Source: Micromonospora sp. NBC_01740
GTDB lineage: Bacteria > Actinomycetota > Actinomycetes > Mycobacteriales > Micromonosporaceae
Assembly (NCBI RefSeq): GCF_035920365.1
Contig: NZ_CP109150.1
Location: 1,178,001-1,242,000 of the forward strand
Reading direction: 5' to 3'
DNA length: 64,000 nt
Each line of letters starts with the position of its first letter. Positions within the stretch are counted from its first letter, which is position 1. The position numbers and the translations under genes are program-made. The notes under the pieces are model-generated. The model searched no databases and was not told where the DNA came from. It worked only from the letters and a program-made list of their open reading frames with translations. Of the stretch, positions 28,056 to 36,593 are shown in pieces.

Positions 28056-30998
28056 CTATCGGGCGTCGACCTCGTCGATCTTCTCTGCGCCGAACGCCTC
28101 GCGGAGCAGTCGTACCGCCTGTTCCTCGCTGGACTCCCGCGCGGTCTGCTCGTCGATGACCTCGTCCAGCGGCTCGTCACCCGGGTCGAAGCCCTCGAAG
28201 TTCGGGGCCGCCGGCCGGGCACCGCCGGGGCGTCCCCCGCCGCCGCGCACCGGGCCGTCGAAGTCCGGGTCGTACGGCGGCTCGCCGGCCCAGTCGGCGT
28301 CCGCGGTCTTGCGGACCGGCTGGCCGGTACGCGGACCACGTCCCGCCGCAGCCGCCCGCGCCGCCGCGATCGCGCTGCTCACCGGAGGGCTGGCGGGCGC
28401 GGCCTGCTGCGGCGCACCCGAGGGACCGGCGGGCTTCGGTACGGCGGGCGCGGCGGTCGCCGACGCCGTGGCGGCGGTCGCCGGCCGGGTGGTCACCCCT
28501 GCGCCGGGCAGGCCGGTCGCCGCCGGGGCAGCGGCTGCCGTACCGCTGGTCGACGTGACGGCCGACGCGCCACCCGGTCGAGCCGGTTCCGGCCAGTCGT
28601 CGCCGCCCCCCGCCGCGCCACCTGGGCGGGCGGGCTCGGGCCAGTCGTCGCCGCCTCCGGCCGCGCCACCCGGGCGGGCCGGTTCGGGCCAGTCCTCGGC
28701 GCCGCCGGCAGCGGCGGGAGCACCTCCGCTGCCCGACGCACCAGCGCCGGAGGTGGGTCGGGTCGGGTCGCCCTGACCGCCCGCAGCACCACCCGCGCCG
28801 TTCGCGCCACCAGGCCCGCCGGCCGCACCACTGAGGCCATGTGGGCCGGCCAGGCCACTCGCGCCGGCCGGGCCACTCGGACCGGCCAGCCCACTCGGAC
28901 CGCCCAGCCCACTCGGACCGCCCGGGCCGCTCGGACCGCCCGAGCCGGTCGCGCCGGTCAGGCCATTCGGGCCGCCTGGGTCGGCCAGGCCACTCGCACT
29001 GCCTGGGCCGGTCGGGCCACCGGAAATGCCGCCGCCGCCCGCGCCACCACCGGACGCACCGCCACCAGACGGGCCACCACCAGCCGGGCCGCCGCCGGAC
29101 GGGCCGGCGCCGGACGGGCCGGCGCCGGACGGGCCGGCGCCGGTCCGGTCCTGGTGGGCGGGGGCTGCCGACGGCGGGGATGCCGGGCGGGCCGCAGCGG
29201 CGGGACGGGACGAGCCACCGAGTGACGTGCCACCCCGCTCGCCGGCCACCTCGCAGCGGATCTGCCAGCGGCCACCGAACTCTTCGTAGAGCACCTCGGC
29301 CAGCACCGACGTGTGGTTGCCCATCATCTGCGCGAGCACCGCCGACTTGACGGTCAGCACCAGGGTGTCGCCATCCACGTCACGGACCACCGCGTCGCGC
29401 ATCAGCGCGGCGGCCGGCTTCTTGATCCGGTTGACCTTCGCGACGATGTCCGGCCAGACCCGGCGCACCGCGACGGCGTCCAGGGGGCCTGCCGCAGCCG
29501 CGCCGGGGCGGGGCGGGGCGGGGGTGGCCGGGTCGGGCAGCACCGCCGAGGGGGGCACCTGACGGTGGGCGGGAGCATCAGCGGGCGGCCCACTGGCGGG
29601 CGCGCCCACCGGCTCCGTGGCGCCCGGGGCTGCCTGCGCCGTACGGGAGCCGGTGGCGGCCAGAGCCGCCGCGCGGGCAGCCGCAGCGCCGGACTGGGCG
29701 CCGGCAGCCGCCGGCGGGCCGGCGGGCGACGGGTCGGGCGCGGCGGCAGCCGCGGTCGGGGCGGGAGCTTCGGGGCGTACGGGAGGAGGGGCGGCAACCG
29801 GCGCGAGGCCGGCGGCGGCCGGCGGCACGTCGGTGCCGGCGAGGGTGAGCCGGCGCTCCATGCGTTCGAGGCGCTGGAGCAGGCCGCCGGTGCTGTCGTC
29901 GGCGCCGGGCAGCAGCATCCGGGCGCAGATCAGCTCCAGCAGCAGCCGGGGCGCGGTGGTGCCGCGCATCTCCACCAGGCCGTTGTGCACGATGTCGGCG
30001 CAGCGGGACAGCGTGGCCGGGCCGAGCCGCTGGGCCTGGGCGGCCATCCGCTCGATCTGGTCGGCCGGGCCGTCGATGAGGCCCTTGGCGGCGGCGTCCG
30101 GCACCTGCTGGAGCACGATCAGGTCGCGCAGCCGCTCCAGCAGGTCGGAGGCGAACCGGCGCGCGTCGTGCCCGGCCTCGGCGACCCGGTCGACGGTCGC
30201 GTACGCCGTCGCGCCGTCCCCGGCCGCCAGCGCGTCGCACATCTCGTCGATGAGGGCGGCGTCGGTCACGCCGAGCAGGGCGGCGGCCCGGGAGTAGGTG
30301 ACTCCCTCCGGCCCGGCCCCGGCGATGAGCTGGTCGAGCACGGAGAGGCTGTCCCGGGCGCTGCCGCCGCCGGCGCGCACCACCAGCGGGAAGACCGCCG
30401 GCTCGACGGCGACGTTCTCGGCCTCGCAGAGCTGCTCCAGGTAGGGCCGGAGCACCTTCGGCGGGATCAGCCGGAACGGGTAGTGGTGGGTCCGCGACTT
30501 GATCGTGCCGAGGACCTTCTCCGGCTCGGTGGTCGCGAAGATGAACTTGACGTACTCCGGCGGCTCCTCGACCAGCTTGAGCAGGGCGTTGAAGCCGGCC
30601 GACGAGACCATGTGGGCCTCGTCGATGACGTAGATCTTGAAGCGGCTCTTGGCCGGCGCGAAGATCGCCTTCTCGCGCAGCTCGCGGGCGTCGTCGACGC
30701 CGCCGTGGCTGGCCGCGTCGATCTCCAGTACGTCGATCGAGCCGCCGTCGGTGGCCAGCTCGCGGCAGGAGTCGCACTGCCCGCACGGCTCCGGCGTCGG
30801 GCCCTGCTCACAGTTCAGCGAGCGGGCCAGGATCCGGGCGCTGGAGGTCTTGCCGCAGCCGCGTGGGCCGGAGAAGAGGTAGGCGTGGTTGAGCCGCCCG
30901 CTGCGCAGCGCCTGCGACAGCGGCTCGGTGACGTGCTCCTGCCCGATGACCTCGGCGAAGGTACGCGGCCGGTACTTGCGGTAGAGCGCCAGTGCCAC
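28056..30998 (-). CDS. dnaX: DNA polymerase III subunits gamma/tau
   Basis: A 980-residue clamp-loader ATPase placing the sliding clamp on DNA. GTG 30998 gives MALALYRKYRPRTFAEVIGQ; Walker A is GPRGCGKTSSARILA, a zinc module follows (CEQGPTPEPCGQCDSC), Walker B is VIDEAHMVS, and LLKLVEEPPEYVKFIFATTE is typical. Domain III ends near residue 380. A very long linker follows, with an Ala/Pro stretch, a DnaA/tau-like domain (about 515–600), a collagen-like Gly-Pro/Ser region at about 618–759, and three tandem copies of DWPEPARPGGAAGGG (about 763–808). The insert is unusual. Confidence 0.95.
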   Translation of the reverse strand: MALALYRKYRPRTFAEVIGQEHVTEPLSQALRSGRLNHAYLFSGPRGCGKTSSARILARSLNCEQGPTPEPCGQCDSCRELATDGGSIDVLEIDAASHGGVDDARELREKAIFAPAKSRFKIYVIDEAHMVSSAGFNALLKLVEEPPEYVKFIFATTEPEKVLGTIKSRTHHYPFRLIPPKVLRPYLEQLCEAENVAVEPAVFPLVVRAGGGSARDSLSVLDQLIAGAGPEGVTYSRAAALLGVTDAALIDEMCDALAAGDGATAYATVDRVAEAGHDARRFASDLLERLRDLIVLQQVPDAAAKGLIDGPADQIERMAAQAQRLGPATLSRCADIVHNGLVEMRGTTAPRLLLELICARMLLPGADDSTGGLLQRLERMERRLTLAGTDVPPAAAGLAPVAAPPPVRPEAPAPTAAAAAPDPSPAGPPAAAGAQSGAAAARAAALAATGSRTAQAAPGATEPVGAPASGPPADAPAHRQVPPSAVLPDPATPAPPRPGAAAAGPLDAVAVRRVWPDIVAKVNRIKKPAAALMRDAVVRDVDGDTLVLTVKSAVLAQMMGNHTSVLAEVLYEEFGGRWQIRCEVAGERGGTSLGGSSRPAAAARPASPPSAAPAHQDRTGAGPSGAGPSGAGPSGGGPAGGGPSGGGASGGGAGGGGISGGPTGPGSASGLADPGGPNGLTGATGSGGPSGPGGPSGLGGPSGLAGPSGPAGASGLAGPHGLSGAAGGPGGANGAGGAAGGQGDPTRPTSGAGASGSGGAPAAAGGAEDWPEPARPGGAAGGGDDWPEPARPGGAAGGGDDWPEPARPGGASAVTSTSGTAAAAPAATGLPGAGVTTRPATAATASATAAPAVPKPAGPSGAPQQAAPASPPVSSAIAAARAAAAGRGPRTGQPVRKTADADWAGEPPYDPDFDGPVRGGGGRPGGARPAAPNFEGFDPGDEPLDEVIDEQTARESSEEQAVRLLREAFGAEKIDEVDAR

Positions 30999-31104
30999 TC
31001 GTCCCGCCTCCTCTCGACCGAGCCATTCTGCGCCGGTCGGGCGCGGGTGACCACCCACCACCCCGTGACCTGACCCGCAGGGACGTTACCGGGACCCGGA
31101 GACA

Positions 31105-31197
31105 AAAAGGCCTCCCGTGCACCCGGCAGAGCCCGCTTATCCTTGCTGCCTTCCGGCCCTGGGGAGGTTCACGAGATACCGCCGCACGGGAGGTACC
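31105..31197 (-). ncRNA. ffs: Signal recognition particle RNA (4.5S type)
   Basis: On the minus strand the sequence contains the universal apical core (CCCCAGGGCCGGAAGGCAGC) with flanking GAACCTC. The ends CCTCCCGTGC (RNA 5' side, plus 31184–31193) and GCACGGGAGG (3' side, plus 31111–31120) pair. A T-run follows (plus AAAAAGG at 31104–31110), a likely transcription stop. It binds Ffh to target membrane and secreted proteins. Location just upstream of dnaX is common in actinomycetes. Exact ends are approximate. Confidence 0.9.
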
Positions 31198-31277
31198 GCC
31201 AACCCTACCCGACGCCACGTCGATCTTCAGGGGGTGGTGGGGTGGCCCACCCGCCGGGGACCTGTATCCTCGTCTGC

Positions 31278-31362
31278 GGAGGATTCGCCTAGAGGCCTAG
31301 GGCGCACGCTTGGAAAGCGTGTTGGGTTAACACCCTCACGAGTTCGAATCTCGTATCCTCCG
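31278..31362 (+). tRNA. tRNA-Ser (anticodon GGA)
   Basis: An 85-base tRNA. Acceptor GGAGGAT (31278–31284) pairs with ATCCTCC (31355–31361), discriminator G at 31362. The anticodon arm is CACGC-TTGGAAA-GCGTG, giving GGA, which reads UCC/UCU. A long variable arm and the T-arm GAGTTCGAATCTC are present. CCA is not encoded, so it is added after transcription. Confidence 0.95.
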
Positions 31363-31518
31363 CTCGCTGAGCAGCACGAACGCGAGGGCCGACCCCCATC
31401 GGGGACGGCCCTCGTACCGTTTCTGCCGAGCGCCACGGCGGCTCCCCTGGTTACGCTCCTCCGACCTGTGTCGATGCCTCATCGACGATCGGTCGGTGGC
31501 GGTCGCGCCTCTCGACGG

Positions 31519-31743
31519 GTGAGGTCGGAAGGGGCGACCCGCTTGGGCAAAAATCCGCGCTGGCTGCTCTGGACGCAACTGGTCGCGATGTCCTGCGTCC
31601 TTCTCTCCCAGGTGGGGTCCGGGTTCGACCGACCGCTGGAGATCGTCGTCGGCTGCGGGGCGGCCGGGATGGCGCTGTACTGTGTCGCCGCGCTGATCAT
31701 CGGCCGCACCAGCGGCAACGCCGAGAAACCCGATGCCGGGTGA
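31519..31743 (+). CDS. Small two-helix membrane protein
   Basis: A hypothetical protein of 74 residues from GTG 31519 (ATG 31474 or TTG 31543 also fit; GGAAGGGG favours the TTG). Two hydrophobic segments, WTQLVAMSCVLLSQVGSGFD and IVVGCGAAGMALYCVAALII, suggest a membrane hairpin. Its TGA overlaps the next GTG start (GTGA), so they are coupled. Family not recognised. Confidence 0.55.
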   Translation: MRSEGATRLGKNPRWLLWTQLVAMSCVLLSQVGSGFDRPLEIVVGCGAAGMALYCVAALIIGRTSGNAEKPDAG

Positions 31744-32171
31744 GCGAGCGGCCGACCGACCCGGAGTTCGACGAATGCGACTGCCCGGAGAAGGTCGACG
31801 CGGCCTTGGCGCGTACGGAGCCCGGGGCCGGGCCGGCGCTTCTCTGGCTGGTGCTGGACGAGTTCCACCCGCCTGCCGTCGTCCTTCCCCGGATCAAGCG
31901 CGGGCTCCGGTCGCGGGACGCGCAGACCAGGGGGAACGCGTTGCAGTCGCTGGGTCACTTCGGGCGCCTGCACCGCGACGTCGACGTCGAGTCGCTGGCG
32001 CTGCTCCGGGGCGCGCTGCGCGACCGCACCCCGCTCGGTGGCTGTCAGCTACGCGGCTACGCCGACAACGCGGCGGACGACATCGGCACGTTCGTGCCCC
32101 GGCACCGTCTGCCCCGCTGGCTGCGCCGCCGCCACGCCGGGCCCTGGCGACCGCGCCGGCTGCGACGGTGA
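31740..32171 (+). CDS. HEAT-like hypothetical protein
   Basis: A 143-residue protein from GTG 31740, coupled to the preceding small membrane protein. The middle looks like one or two helical HEAT-type repeats (PAVVLPRIKRGLRSRDAQTR, then GNALQSLGHFGRLHRDVD). The C-terminus is Arg-rich. It resembles small actinobacterial hypothetical proteins near tRNA loci; no function is assigned. Confidence 0.6.
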   Translation: MSERPTDPEFDECDCPEKVDAALARTEPGAGPALLWLVLDEFHPPAVVLPRIKRGLRSRDAQTRGNALQSLGHFGRLHRDVDVESLALLRGALRDRTPLGGCQLRGYADNAADDIGTFVPRHRLPRWLRRRHAGPWRPRRLRR

Positions 32172-32329
32172 ACGCCGCCGACGAAGCGACTGGTCACGGC
32201 GTGATCCCTGCCGCACGTCGATCAGGAAACACCGCCCGCGTCCTACGCTGACAGCCGCATCCGACAGCGAGACAACCGGGCGGCGGCGACCTGCGGGCGT
32301 CGACCGGCCCGGGGAGAGCGCGGACACAG

Positions 32330-32464
32330 GTGAACGCAACGCTGAACGTCGCCGACGGGCTGGCCGTGCTGGCTGCCGGGGTCGCGGCGGGAGCCATCAA
32401 CGCGGTGGTGGGCTCGGGCACGCTGGTGACCTTCCCGGTCCTGCTCTCCCTCGGCTATCCTTGA
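32330..32464 (+). pseudogene. Truncated TauE/SafE transporter
   Basis: GTG 32330 opens a 44-codon frame that matches the start of TauE/SafE (TSUP) permeases: LAVLAAGVAAGAINAVVGSG, then TLVTFPVLLSLGYP, with the family's conserved GxGxLxTFP-type motif. TGA 32462 then cuts it off, where an intact protein would continue for about 200 residues and several more helices. No further transporter sequence was seen downstream. A 5' fragment left by deletion is the best reading. Confidence 0.7.
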
Positions 32465-32571
32465 CCACCGACCCGGGTACGGGCCGCACCGGACGAATCC
32501 GGGCGGCGCGACAACGGGTGGGCGCGGCAACGAGCGGGCACGGCCACGGGTGGGCGCGGCTCGGCGGGCGG

Positions 32572-32823
32572 TCATCCGCGTGGGCGGGCCCAGGAGACGA
32601 AGCGGTCGGCTAGTTGGGCCGGGCTCACGCCGGGGTCGAGTGCGACGAGCTGTGCGGCGGCCTCGACCTGGAGAGTCGCCAGGTGGACGGTGAGCGCGGC
32701 GCGGTCGTGGCGGTACTCGCCGAGCAGCCGCAGCTTCGCCGGCGAGCAGGGCCAGGCAATGCCGCACGCCCGGCACCGCCACGTGGGCCGGGTCGGGACG
32801 TGCTCCCGGGTGCGGCGGCTCAC
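32572..32823 (-). CDS. Small Cys/Trp protein
   Basis: An 83-residue protein starting MSRRTREHVPTRPTWRCRAC with a CxxC…C pattern (CRACGIAWPC) that may bind zinc. The rest is helical (EYRHDRAALTVHLATLQVEA). Similar small proteins commonly sit beside XRE/DUF397 regulators in Micromonospora and are often labelled flavin reductase without basis. Its ATG overlaps the stop of the upstream gene by four bases. Confidence 0.65.
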   Translation of the reverse strand: MSRRTREHVPTRPTWRCRACGIAWPCSPAKLRLLGEYRHDRAALTVHLATLQVEAAAQLVALDPGVSPAQLADRFVSWARPRG

Positions 32824-33293
32824 CGCGCCGCCGGTCCCGCAGACCCGACCCGGTCCACCGACCCGGGTTGCTCCGTCCCGAGCCGGTCCACCGTCCCGAG
32901 CCGATCAGCCGTCCCGGGCTGTTGAGCCGCCCCGAGCCCGTCCGCAGCCCGGACCCGGGGCGTATCGGTGGCGATCACCCGGGCGCGGTCGACGCGGATC
33001 GAGGCGAAGCGCTCGCGGGGGCGGAGGGTGCCGTCGGCGTTCACCTGATGGCCGCGTACCTCGGCCCAGAGCCGACCCTCGAACGGGCCGACGCTCAGCA
33101 CCTCGGTGACGCGCAGCGTCAGAGGGCCCTCGCCGAAGCGGTAGGCGTCGTCGGGAACGCGGATGGTCGTACCGGCGGGCCATCCCACCGGCCGGCTCCG
33201 GGCGGGGGCGGCCGGTGGGGGCGGATCGTCGCGGTCGGCCGGGGGACGGGGCTCGCCCCGATGCTCGGAGACTGGAGCGCGGCGGGTTGGCAC
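32820..33293 (-). CDS. Hypothetical protein with central beta domain
   Basis: A 157-residue protein. A Pro/Arg-rich N-terminus precedes a domain at about residues 40–110 (GTTIRVPDDAYRFGEGPLTL, RVTEVLSVGPFEGRLWAEVR) that looks like a small beta barrel. The C-terminus is an Asp/Gly-rich repetitive tail (TADRLGTVDRLGTEQPG). It is coupled to the small Cys protein downstream and divergent from the XRE regulator, and the trio is a common Micromonospora arrangement. Function unknown. Confidence 0.6.
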   Translation of the reverse strand: MPTRRAPVSEHRGEPRPPADRDDPPPPAAPARSRPVGWPAGTTIRVPDDAYRFGEGPLTLRVTEVLSVGPFEGRLWAEVRGHQVNADGTLRPRERFASIRVDRARVIATDTPRVRAADGLGAAQQPGTADRLGTVDRLGTEQPGSVDRVGSAGPAAR

Positions 33294-33558
33294 GGGCGGA
33301 CCTCCTTGGCGGCTCGGCAGGGCTCGCCCTGGCGGGACGAAAGGCTGAAAGGGCCGGGCTGGCAGGGACGTGGGACTGGAGGGGGGCCGCCCCGCCCTCC
33401 CCGCCGGGGCGGCCCCGCGACTGACGCCGACCGCCGGGCTCCTTCGCCTCCACCGGCCGCGCCGTCTTCGTCACCCCAACTTGCCGTGTGTGGGCAGACA
33501 GATACATCCCGTAGCGCTATGGTCGCCAGATATTTGAGACATCCGATGGGAGGAGCCC

Positions 33559-34326
33559 GTGAACGATGCGCTCCGGGTGGCGCTCAGCGACACCGGGCAC
33601 ACGATCGAATCCCTCGCCGAGACCGTCGGCGTCGACCCGAAGACGGTCGGGCGGTGGCTGACCGAGGACCGCATCCCGCACGCCCGGCACCGGTTGGGGG
33701 CGGCGGAGGCCCTCCGCCGGGACGTGTCGGACATCTGGCCGGACACTTCGAGACGTCGTGACCCGATCTGGTTCCGTCCGTGGCAGGAGATCGAGCGCGA
33801 GGCGGTGTCGCTGCGGTCGTACCAATCGATGGTGTTGCCGGGCCTGCTCCAGACCGAGGCGTACGCGCGGGCCGTGCTGACCGGCGGCGGCCTCTTTCCC
33901 CGCGGCGACGTCGAGCGCCACCTCGCCTCCCGGCTCGCCCGCCAGGGCATCCTGCGGCAGGACGAGCCGCCGCAGTTCACGGCCGTGATCGACGAGGGGG
34001 TGCTGCGCCGTCCGGTCGGCGGCCGGGCCACGATGCGCGAGCAGCTCCGGGCCGTCGTCGCCGCCTGCGCCGAACCACACGTGCGGGTGCACGTCGTGCT
34101 GTCGTCGGTCGGCGCCTACGCGGGCCTGAACGGGCCGTTCGTGATCGCCAGCAGCCACGACCACCGGGTCGCCGGCTACCTCGACAACCAACTCCAGGGC
34201 CAACTGGTTAGCGATCCCGCGGACATCGCCGCCATGATGGCTGCGTGGGAGAACGTGCGCGGCGAGGCGCTGTCCCACTGGCAGTCGGTCGATCTCATCA
34301 CGGAAGTGGCGGAGACATGGAGCTGA
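33559..34326 (+). CDS. XRE regulator with DUF5753 domain
   Basis: A 255-residue regulator. The N-terminal helix-turn-helix covers about residues 1–65 (HTIESLAETVGVDPKTVGRW). The DUF5753-type C-terminal domain shows SYQSMVLPGLLQTEAYARAV and FTAVIDEGVLRRPVGG. Such proteins pair with small DUF397 proteins in actinomycete developmental and antibiotic control. GTG 33559 follows GGAGGAG. The DUF397 partner overlaps its end by ten bases. Confidence 0.88.
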   Translation: MNDALRVALSDTGHTIESLAETVGVDPKTVGRWLTEDRIPHARHRLGAAEALRRDVSDIWPDTSRRRDPIWFRPWQEIEREAVSLRSYQSMVLPGLLQTEAYARAVLTGGGLFPRGDVERHLASRLARQGILRQDEPPQFTAVIDEGVLRRPVGGRATMREQLRAVVAACAEPHVRVHVVLSSVGAYAGLNGPFVIASSHDHRVAGYLDNQLQGQLVSDPADIAAMMAAWENVRGEALSHWQSVDLITEVAETWS

Positions 34327-34508
34327 ACGGCGCGCGGTGGCGCAAGAGCAGCCGCAGCAGCGGCAACGGCGGTGACTGCGTCGAGGTCGCCGACAACCTG
34401 CCCGGCGTCGTCGCGGTGCGCGACTCGAAGGACCCGGCCGGCCCGGCGCTCGCCTTCGCGCCGGCGGCGTGGCGCGCGTTTGTCGCCACCATCGCCGAGC
34501 GCCCCTGA
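34317..34508 (+). CDS. DUF397 protein
   Basis: A 63-residue protein with the whole DUF397 pattern: NGARWRKSSRSSGNGGDCVE at the start, VAVRDSKDPAGPALAF, then WRAFVATI. It overlaps the XRE–DUF5753 gene by ten bases and is its expected partner. DUF397/XRE pairs have been likened to toxin–antitoxin-type or switch modules, but the mechanism is not established. Confidence 0.93.
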   Translation: MELNGARWRKSSRSSGNGGDCVEVADNLPGVVAVRDSKDPAGPALAFAPAAWRAFVATIAERP

Positions 34509-34541
34509 ACCGAGCCCGCCCACGGCAGAGGTACCCCCGAC

Positions 34542-34612
34542 ACAAGGCGCGGGTGGAACACCACGGGTGCCTCCCGACGCGGGATGCACCCGTGTCGTTC
34601 CACCCGCCCTTG
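34542..34612. repeat. Long palindromic element (GTGGAACACC family)
   Basis: GCGGGTGGAACACCACGGGTGC at 34549–34570 (two segments: GCGGGTGGAACACC + ACGGGTGC) pairs with 34586–34607 with two mismatches, and the flanks extend the symmetry. The core GTGGAACACCAYGGGTGY recurs at 46377–46427 as a perfect palindrome. The 34509–34816 gap has no gene and otherwise shows nothing clear. Confidence 0.7.
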
Positions 34613-34816
34613 GCGGCGGCAGGGATCACCTCCTGCCTCTCCGCCCTGCCCGACCGACCCTCGCCGGAGGCCGCGCCACGCCCGGAGGAGGGCCGGCAGT
34701 GCGGCATTGCGGGGCGGTGCCGGAAGGGGACGATTGGGTACGGTGCGGAGAACGGCGTAGGCGGGACTCGTCGTACACATGTTCCATCCACAGGCTGTGG
34801 ACGGCGGAGGGCTCCC

Positions 34817-35431
34817 ATGGGTTACCAGCTCAGCGCGGTCGTCGCGGACGCCGAGCTGCTCCGCGAGCACACCGCCGACCTGGACCACGCGGTCCTCGGC
34901 GAGTTGCGCCAGGAGTTCGCGCTGCTGCCGGTCACCCCGCAACTGGTCGAGGAGCTGACCGGGGCGCCGCCCGACTACTCGACGACGGAGCGGTCCCCGG
35001 AGGAGCCGTTCCACCTGGTGCTCTCGGCACCCCTCGCCGAGGTCCTCGCCCGCTGGTCGCGGTCGGGTCCGGTGGCGTACCTGGAGGCGGAGTTCCTCGG
35101 CGGCGCCGGCTACCAGTCGGCGCTGGTGTGGCTCGGCGGCCAGGTGAGCTGGGGGCCGGGGTTCGACCGTCTCTTCGACGGGCCGCGTCCGGAGTGGCCG
35201 CTCAACGCGGCGCTCGCCCGGCTCGGGGCGGAGCCCGGCGCGTGGATCGACCCGTTCGCCGAGCTGGGCCTGCACGTCGAGCGGAGCACCGCCGGCTGGC
35301 TGGCGCACGGGCGCCGACGGCTGAGCGCCGACTACTGGGACGAGCTGGCCGAGGAATGGGAAAACCGGCAATCTGCGGGCGGGCAGCAACCTGAACGGCC
35401 CGGTCCCGTTGGGGACTGGGGGATTCCATGA
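34817..35431 (+). CDS. Hypothetical protein
   Basis: A 204-residue soluble protein from ATG 34817. It begins MGYQLSAVVADAELLREHTA and contains PEEPFHLVLSAPLAEVLARW and YLEAEFLGGAGYQSALVWLG. The fold looks alpha/beta, reminiscent of small immunity- or SUKH-like proteins, but no diagnostic motif was found. Its stop overlaps the ATG of the next gene (ATGA), so the two form an operon. Confidence 0.6.
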   Translation: MGYQLSAVVADAELLREHTADLDHAVLGELRQEFALLPVTPQLVEELTGAPPDYSTTERSPEEPFHLVLSAPLAEVLARWSRSGPVAYLEAEFLGGAGYQSALVWLGGQVSWGPGFDRLFDGPRPEWPLNAALARLGAEPGAWIDPFAELGLHVERSTAGWLAHGRRRLSADYWDELAEEWENRQSAGGQQPERPGPVGDWGIP

Positions 35432-35958
35432 AATTGCGACAATTTGGCTTTATAGCCGCGCTGACGACGGCTGCCTGGGTCTCGGGCAGCGGCGTGCACC
35501 CGCCGCTGCGCGAGTTGGACGGCCGGCCCGTCGGGGCCGTCGAGGTGGTCGACCTCAACGGCCTGCGCGACGTCGAGTTCGGCGACACCGAGGACGAGCT
35601 GACCCGGCGGGGCATCCTGCGCTCCGACATCGACGCCTGCGGCCCGGCGCTGGCCGGGTACGACACGACCAGTCCCATCTTCGTCGACGACCGGCTGGTG
35701 CTGCTCTGGCTCGGCGAGGCGACGCGCACCCCGCAGGGAGTCACCGCCGGCATGCCGGTCGACGAGGTCCGCACCCGCTACCCGTCCGCCCGGGAGCTGG
35801 ACGCTCCACAGGGGACGTACCGGCTCGACGGGCTGCTCGCCCGGCAGGGCGACCGGGCGTACCTCTTCCTGCACGACGGGCGGGCGGTGAAGAAGATCAT
35901 CGCCGGGTACGCCGACTGGGCCCAGCGCCTCTTCGACGAGGGCCACAGCCCCTGCTGA
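35428..35958 (+). CDS. Hypothetical secreted protein
   Basis: A 176-residue protein with a possible N-terminal signal (MKLRQFGFIAALTTAAWVSG). The remainder shows two similar beta-alpha units (VEFGDTEDELTRRGILRSDI; VTAGMPVDEVRTRYPSAREL), a pattern seen in small exported actinobacterial proteins. Translationally coupled to the preceding gene. No enzyme motif seen; function unknown. Confidence 0.65.
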   Translation: MKLRQFGFIAALTTAAWVSGSGVHPPLRELDGRPVGAVEVVDLNGLRDVEFGDTEDELTRRGILRSDIDACGPALAGYDTTSPIFVDDRLVLLWLGEATRTPQGVTAGMPVDEVRTRYPSARELDAPQGTYRLDGLLARQGDRAYLFLHDGRAVKKIIAGYADWAQRLFDEGHSPC

Positions 35959-36009
35959 GCCCCGCGCAGGCTTGACGCGTGAGGGCCGCGAGGTGGGGTA
36001 ACCGGCGGC

Positions 36010-36561
36010 ATGGCGCGGTATACGAAGCCCGAACTCAGGGAGCAGGTCAAGGAAGAGATCAAGGCCTCCGACAAGGGCGGCCGGCCGGGACAGTGGTCGG
36101 CACGCAAGTCGCAGCTGGTCACCCAGGAGTACAAGAGGCGCGGCGGGGGCTTCGTCGGCCCGAAGGACGAACGGCAGAAGTCCCTCCAGCGCTGGGGCGG
36201 CGAGCACTGGCAGACCAAGGAGGGCGACACCCGGGCGCGGCACGGCGACGAGACGAGTCGCTACCTGCCCGAACAGGCCTGGAAGGAGCTCTCCGAGAAG
36301 GAGAAGCGGGCGACCGACGCCAAGAAGCGGAAGGAATCAAAGTCCGGCAAGCAGTACGTCGCCAACACCGGACCGGCCAAACGCGCCCGCCGCAACGCCA
36401 CGTCGGCCGAACAACTGTCGGAGCTGCCGGTCGCCGAGGCGGCCAAGCTCGTCCGCGACCTCGACAAGGGCCAACTGAAGTCGGCGCTGCGCCGCGAACG
36501 CGACGGCAAGTCCCGCAAGACCCTCATCACCCGCCTGGAAAAGGAACTAACCCGCCGCTGA
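36010..36561 (+). CDS. DUF5872-type basic protein
   Basis: A 183-residue highly charged basic protein. The N-terminal half (MARYTKPELREQVKEEIKAS, GGRPGQWSARKSQLVTQEYK) matches the DUF5872 pattern seen across bacteria and large algal viruses. The C-terminal ~50 residues (SAEQLSELPVAEAAKLVRDL…LKSALRRERDGKSRKTLI) look like a small helical nucleic-acid-binding module. It probably binds DNA or RNA (inference). Single gene. Confidence 0.7.
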   Translation: MARYTKPELREQVKEEIKASDKGGRPGQWSARKSQLVTQEYKRRGGGFVGPKDERQKSLQRWGGEHWQTKEGDTRARHGDETSRYLPEQAWKELSEKEKRATDAKKRKESKSGKQYVANTGPAKRARRNATSAEQLSELPVAEAAKLVRDLDKGQLKSALRRERDGKSRKTLITRLEKELTRR

Positions 36562-36593
36562 CCGGCCCCTCCGCCCCGCCCCACCCATCTCGA

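Noticed and set aside
31117..31473. Protein-coding frame across the SRP RNA and tRNA-Ser
   Set aside because: Overlaps two RNA genes; only the 3' part after 31474 is plausibly coding.
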